Source: Stagonosporopsis chrysanthemi (lineage: Eukaryota; Ascomycota; Dothideomycetes; Pleosporales; Didymellaceae). Taken from it: a DNA stretch of 11,283 nt. The notes beneath the pieces were generated by a model. The model was not told the origin of the DNA. It did no database searches and was given only the letters and a program-made list of their open reading frames with translations. Below are positions 8,180 to 11,283 of the stretch, one piece after another. Every line of letters starts with the position of its first letter. Position 1 is the first letter of the stretch. Both the position numbers and the translations under genes were made by a program. Where the stretch lies: positions 1 through 11,283 of the forward strand of contig JAFISE010000384.1 in NCBI GenBank assembly GCA_022560025.1, read 5' to 3'.

Positions 8180-10780
8180 CTACTCTCTGTATTGCGTAGG
8201 CTTTACTCTTTTCTGCGGCTGCTGTTCTCTTTATAAGAGAGTAGATAGGCTAACCTCTTTAATATCTTTATCTGTTTTGCTCTTAATATTAATTCTAATC
8301 TTACCTACTAGCCTAACGCAGGCAGGCAACTTAAGAAGATTATCTACCTTATTATAGGGTAGAGTGTCGTCCTCTACTGTAGCCTCTAAGAATATTAAAT
8401 CCTTTAGGATTATAATCTCTTAGATAGCTTAGGCAGAAAGTCTGTGCCTCTAATCTCTAAGCACGTCTCTAGCAGTATTAAATACTTGCTCTACTCCTAC
8501 TTGTAAGATAGGTACTGCTAGAATATCTTTTGCAACTTGTGCAAGATAAGGATAAGAAGCTTTGTTTAACTTCTACTACTCTAAGATATTAAAGCTGTCG
8601 CCTAATAGAACGCAGGGTATACTTAGATAAGACTCCCCTTTAAATCTAGTTAGGCCTATATTCTTATCTGCATTAAAAGTTGAACTTTAACTGTGTGCAG
8701 AAAAGCTTGCTGACTGTAATCGAATCAGTGTAGCTAGCTTACAAAACTATTTACCCTCTAACAATTGCCTTAAGATAGCGTTAGAGACTAGGCTATTACC
8801 CCTAGTCTTAGTACTATTATAGCAGTCTAGATAGTCTAAAAATTCTTAACAGTAAGTATGCTTCTAATAAACTTCCTATAACTTATCTTAGATCTTGTTA
8901 GCATGTAGCTGTAATAGCAAACTGTAATAACAGTACCTTATAAGCAGTTAGCTTTTGCATAGAGTCTAGAATTGTTGCACAATTAAAAAAAAAACCCTAA
9001 TCTCTACTTGTTCTTGCGTAGTATTTTAACAACTTTGCACAACCTTTATCTGCTGCAGCCTAAACAACGTCTAGCTACTTATTGCTGTTAACGCTGTTAG
9101 TATCTTCTCTAAGCTTGCTAGTTATATCTTCTAAGAAATTAAAAAGGCGTCTATACATAAGCTAGATGTATAGAATATAAGGCTTGTAGTTCTTACTTAG
9201 ATAGCCTGTTGCTACCTTGAAGTTCTTTAGTATGTGTGTAATTGCCTAGAGATAGTGCTACTTAGATGCTCTAAGGCAGAGTTTCTTAAGGTCTTTAAAA
9301 TCTGCCTTAGCAGTATCTTAATTAGCCCTGAAACTTGTGCCTTTTAGCTAGATTTCTTTCTTAAGCTATTTGTTAATATATAGCTAAAGCTTAACTGCGC
9401 GTTTACACATATTATATGTAGAATTCTACCTTGTTTTTACGTCCTAAATAACTAACAGGTGTTTACTTGCTAGTAGGTTCTGCTAGGTTGCTAAAAACCT
9501 CTTAAATTATTAAGGTAATAGATTAATTATAATAACAATAGCCTGCAGCTGTGTCTTTATAAGTATATAATAAATGTCTATAATAAAAAAAAGTTTACCT
9601 TGTATAAAGAATTAAGGACTAATATATCTGTTTGAATATTTTAAACGTAGCAAGATTGCAGTGTTTCCTTCTGTTCTATTTCTAGAGAAGCTAACAGCTT
9701 TAGATAGAATATAATATCCTAAACAACAAGATTAATTACGTGCGCAAGGTAAGAGATAGTATTTTCTCTAGAGCTCTATGTGTAACTTTCTTTAGCTAGA
9801 AGAGCTTTAACTAACTATAATAAAGTACTGTTATTACTTGCATTATTGTATATAATACTAAGCAACCTTTTTGTAGTGCTTATACTTTAGAAGACTTGCA
9901 TAACTTCCTTAGCTATAGACGTTCTAGTATACCTTCTTTACATAGAGATAAAATCTAGTAGCACCTCTTAAAGCTTCTACTTGTTGTTAATATAGTATCC
10001 TTTAATTACTAGGAAGCTTAGGTAATTACTAGAAGTCTAGGCGTTAAGTGCAATAGATAGCCTTGTATATTTACTAAGGTCCTAGAGTTGTGCTGCCTTA
10101 GCGTCTTTAAATTAATGCTTGAATAACGTGCTAAATTTATAACAGCTAGTTAACACAGCCTTAGGCTAAAAAAAGCGTATAAACTGTTAAAATAATAGCT
10201 GCTTAACTATTTAGAATAACTAATTGTTGTTAATAACAAGCTGTACAATTTCCTTTTTAAAAGCAAGTATTAAGTATGCTAGATATAGAATAGTAGCCTG
10301 CTAAGATTGTTGTTGTTGTAGCGTAGTAGATAGCTAGCTATGTAAAGGCGTTCTAATTTGCAAACAGGTTTAAGACCTTAGGTAATTTAGCATATACTTA
10401 GTTCTAATGCTTTTTACTGTTAGGTGTTGTAATATATGCCTACAGTTAAGGCAATATAGATGCAGATAGCTAGTAAGAGCATAGGCAGCCTCTCTAAATT
10501 AAGTCTAGACATATCTAGTGCAAGAGGCAGAACTCTATTGCAGATGTAGCACAACAGGATCTCTAGCCTAAGCTGTAGTACTCTACTATCTGTCCTATGC
10601 AATTAGTATTGCCTTACTCTCTTTACTTTCCTAGAGACTGCGCTGCGGTCGCTTTAGTAAGTAAACTAATTGCTAGGTTCTACCTTTTATAGTCTAGGGT
10701 GCAATTATTTTAAGGCCCTTAAGATCTTGCAGTATGCTAGATGCTTTATTAGTCCTGTTGCTAGCTAGAGGTAAGGGCAT
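8180..10780 (-). pseudogene. hAT transposase pseudogene, copy C (867-codon frame kept)
   Basis: Nuclear hAT-family DDE transposase, inactivated by stops but with no net frameshift: ATG at 10780-10778 to TAG at 8182-8180 is exactly 867 codons, normal for fungal hAT proteins. A candidate BED-type finger has C110-X2-C113 followed by Tyr129-X3-Tyr133, where His is expected and CpA-to-TpA change would explain Tyr. The first catalytic motif reads LN-A-stop-TSSNYLSFL, with Asp-to-Asn at residue 246 and Trp-to-stop at 248. The second reads YNNASNN, with Asp-to-Asn at 312. YLAHVINLVV lies at 344-353. The dimerisation domain has LE-stop-stop-K (expected LEWWK), ASYPYLAQVAKDILAVPI and VGVEQVFNTARDVLRD (residues 761-776). 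More than thirty stops fall in the first 530 codons. A 60-codon open stretch at 10420-10602 on this strand is in another frame and is not the protein. Confidence 0.92.
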
Positions 10781-11082
10781 AGCTATAATAATTAAACGTG
10801 ATAATTAATTACAACATAATATTTTAGTAGGAAAAAAAAACAGTGTAGACAGGTTTAGAGAATATTGCTAAAAGAAAATCTATAGATAACGCGTCTAATA
10901 TTCCTAGCATCTTTACTTTAACAATCTCTAGATATTATTCCTATAACAAGTTAAGCATAATTAAAGTTTAGGAGAAATTGTTAAGGTCTGAGCTGTTTTA
11001 ATTGGTTGTAATAATCTACTAAGGAGCTAGCGCACTAGACAGCTTGTATCTACTTATTATTATTGCTATTATTACTCTTATC
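10781..11082 (-). promoter_or_regulatory. Upstream region of the transposase in element C
   Basis: Counterpart of 4660-4960 in B: the 3' tail of the unknown gene, a T-rich run (a run of A at 10832-10840 on the plus strand), and TTATTATAGCT directly before the ATG. It includes a short AAT/ATT microsatellite at about 11054-11075 that corresponds to the Asn-rich end of the unknown gene. Confidence 0.45.
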
Positions 11083-11283
11083 TGTAAGAACAAGCCGAGT
11101 TCTTCAAGCCTATCTTACATTACCTGACAACTACCCGACTCAGATCTGTCTTCTAACTGCTCCTCGGTACAGTCTTCCCCGAGCTTCTAGGTATAAGAGG
11201 GGAAGCCTCTACAGAGTTCAGATAGATAGTTTTGAAGTATCCTTTCGTACAAGACCTATAGGAATAGAGATCTAGTCCTGCAG
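11083..11283 (+). mobile_element. Putative LTR start (unmutated insertion), truncated by window end
   Basis: At 11083 the hAT similarity stops and the composition changes sharply. The sequence becomes C/G-richer, keeps ordinary CpG and CpA dinucleotides, and lacks the TAA/TAG saturation. It begins TGTAAGAACAAGCCGAGTTC, with the TG expected at an LTR end and a 6-bp AAGAAC/GTTCTT inverted repeat, and carries a TATA-like TATAAG at 11192-11197. This fits the U3 and early R part of an LTR retrotransposon inserted after RIP, with TTATC (11078-11082) as the possible target-site copy. Unrelated flanking DNA is the alternative. A 70-codon open stretch at 11063-11275 begins in hAT sequence and crosses the junction, so it is not a real gene. 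Confidence 0.5.
11192..11197 (+). promoter_or_regulatory. TATA-like box in the putative LTR
   Basis: TATAAG followed by AGGGGAAGCC lies 110 bp from the putative LTR start, a reasonable position for a U3 promoter. This is supportive context only; no transcription start can be fixed. Confidence 0.35.

Larger units (their letters stand above)
7834..11082 (-). mobile_element. hAT transposon (element C), minus strand, 5' part cut off
   Basis: The 3' end of this copy lies on the left and begins TAGGCTAGCAAATAGGT at 7834, identical to the start of A. From 7907 it mirrors element B colinearly up to 11083. There the similarity ends abruptly inside what would be the unknown gene, at the start of an unrelated sequence. 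The expected 5' part of about 2.5 kb is therefore outside the window or lost. C retains more CpA, TpG and CpG sites than B (for example around 10630-10660), so it is less heavily mutated. Confidence 0.85.
7907..11083 (-). repeat. Right arm of the 3.17-kb inverted repeat
   Basis: This arm mirrors 4660-7833, with the centre of symmetry inside 7834-7906. Together the arms form an inverted repeat of about 6.35 kb, large enough to give long double-stranded RNA if read through, or a DNA foldback. Confidence 0.92.

Noticed and set aside
10420..10602. 60-codon open frame on the minus strand with an ATG
   Set aside because: It overlaps the hAT transposase of copy C but is one base out of its frame. 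The true frame carries the zinc-finger cysteines, and this one has no family match.
11063..11275. 70-codon open frame on the plus strand
   Set aside because: It starts in decayed hAT sequence and crosses the junction at 11083 into unrelated DNA, so it cannot be an ancestral gene. It is open only because the last 200 bp are not RIP-damaged.

Overview
The window is a graveyard of DNA transposons, most likely from a filamentous ascomycete (Pezizomycotina) whose genome has undergone repeat-induced point mutation (RIP). It is very AT-rich, TpA is over-abundant, and the surviving C:G pairs sit mostly in CpT/ApG contexts. Reading frames are broken almost entirely by TAA and TAG where CAA, CAG or TGG codons are expected. 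No intact host gene, tRNA or rRNA was recognised. The species cannot be named from this sequence.

Layout. (1) From base 1 to about 1260, plus strand: the decayed C-terminal two thirds of a Fot1/pogo-type (Tc1/mariner superfamily) DDD transposase. (2) 1603-2087: a 485-bp non-autonomous hAT element (called A here) with 17-bp terminal inverted repeats and a perfect 8-bp target-site duplication, CTAAATAC. (3) 2128-7833: a long autonomous-type hAT element (B), plus strand. It shares its ends with A and carries two decayed genes: an unrecognised gene (3461-4699) and the hAT transposase (4961-7560). (4) 7834-11082: a second copy of the same hAT (C), minus strand, apparently inserted into the 3' subterminal region of B. 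Its transposase (10780 down to 8180) keeps a single frame for 867 codons but is full of RIP stops. (5) 11083-11283: a sequence without RIP damage and with a more balanced base composition, which cuts C off abruptly. It looks like the start of an LTR.

The elements are nested. A and B inserted 24 bp apart just downstream of the Fot1 remnant. C then inserted into B tail to tail, giving a nearly colinear inverted repeat of about 3.17 kb per arm with only a 73-bp spacer. The putative LTR element landed last, after most of the RIP. The least expected parts are the second gene inside the hAT element and the conserved subterminal motif arrays and hairpins shared by the autonomous copies and the deletion derivative.
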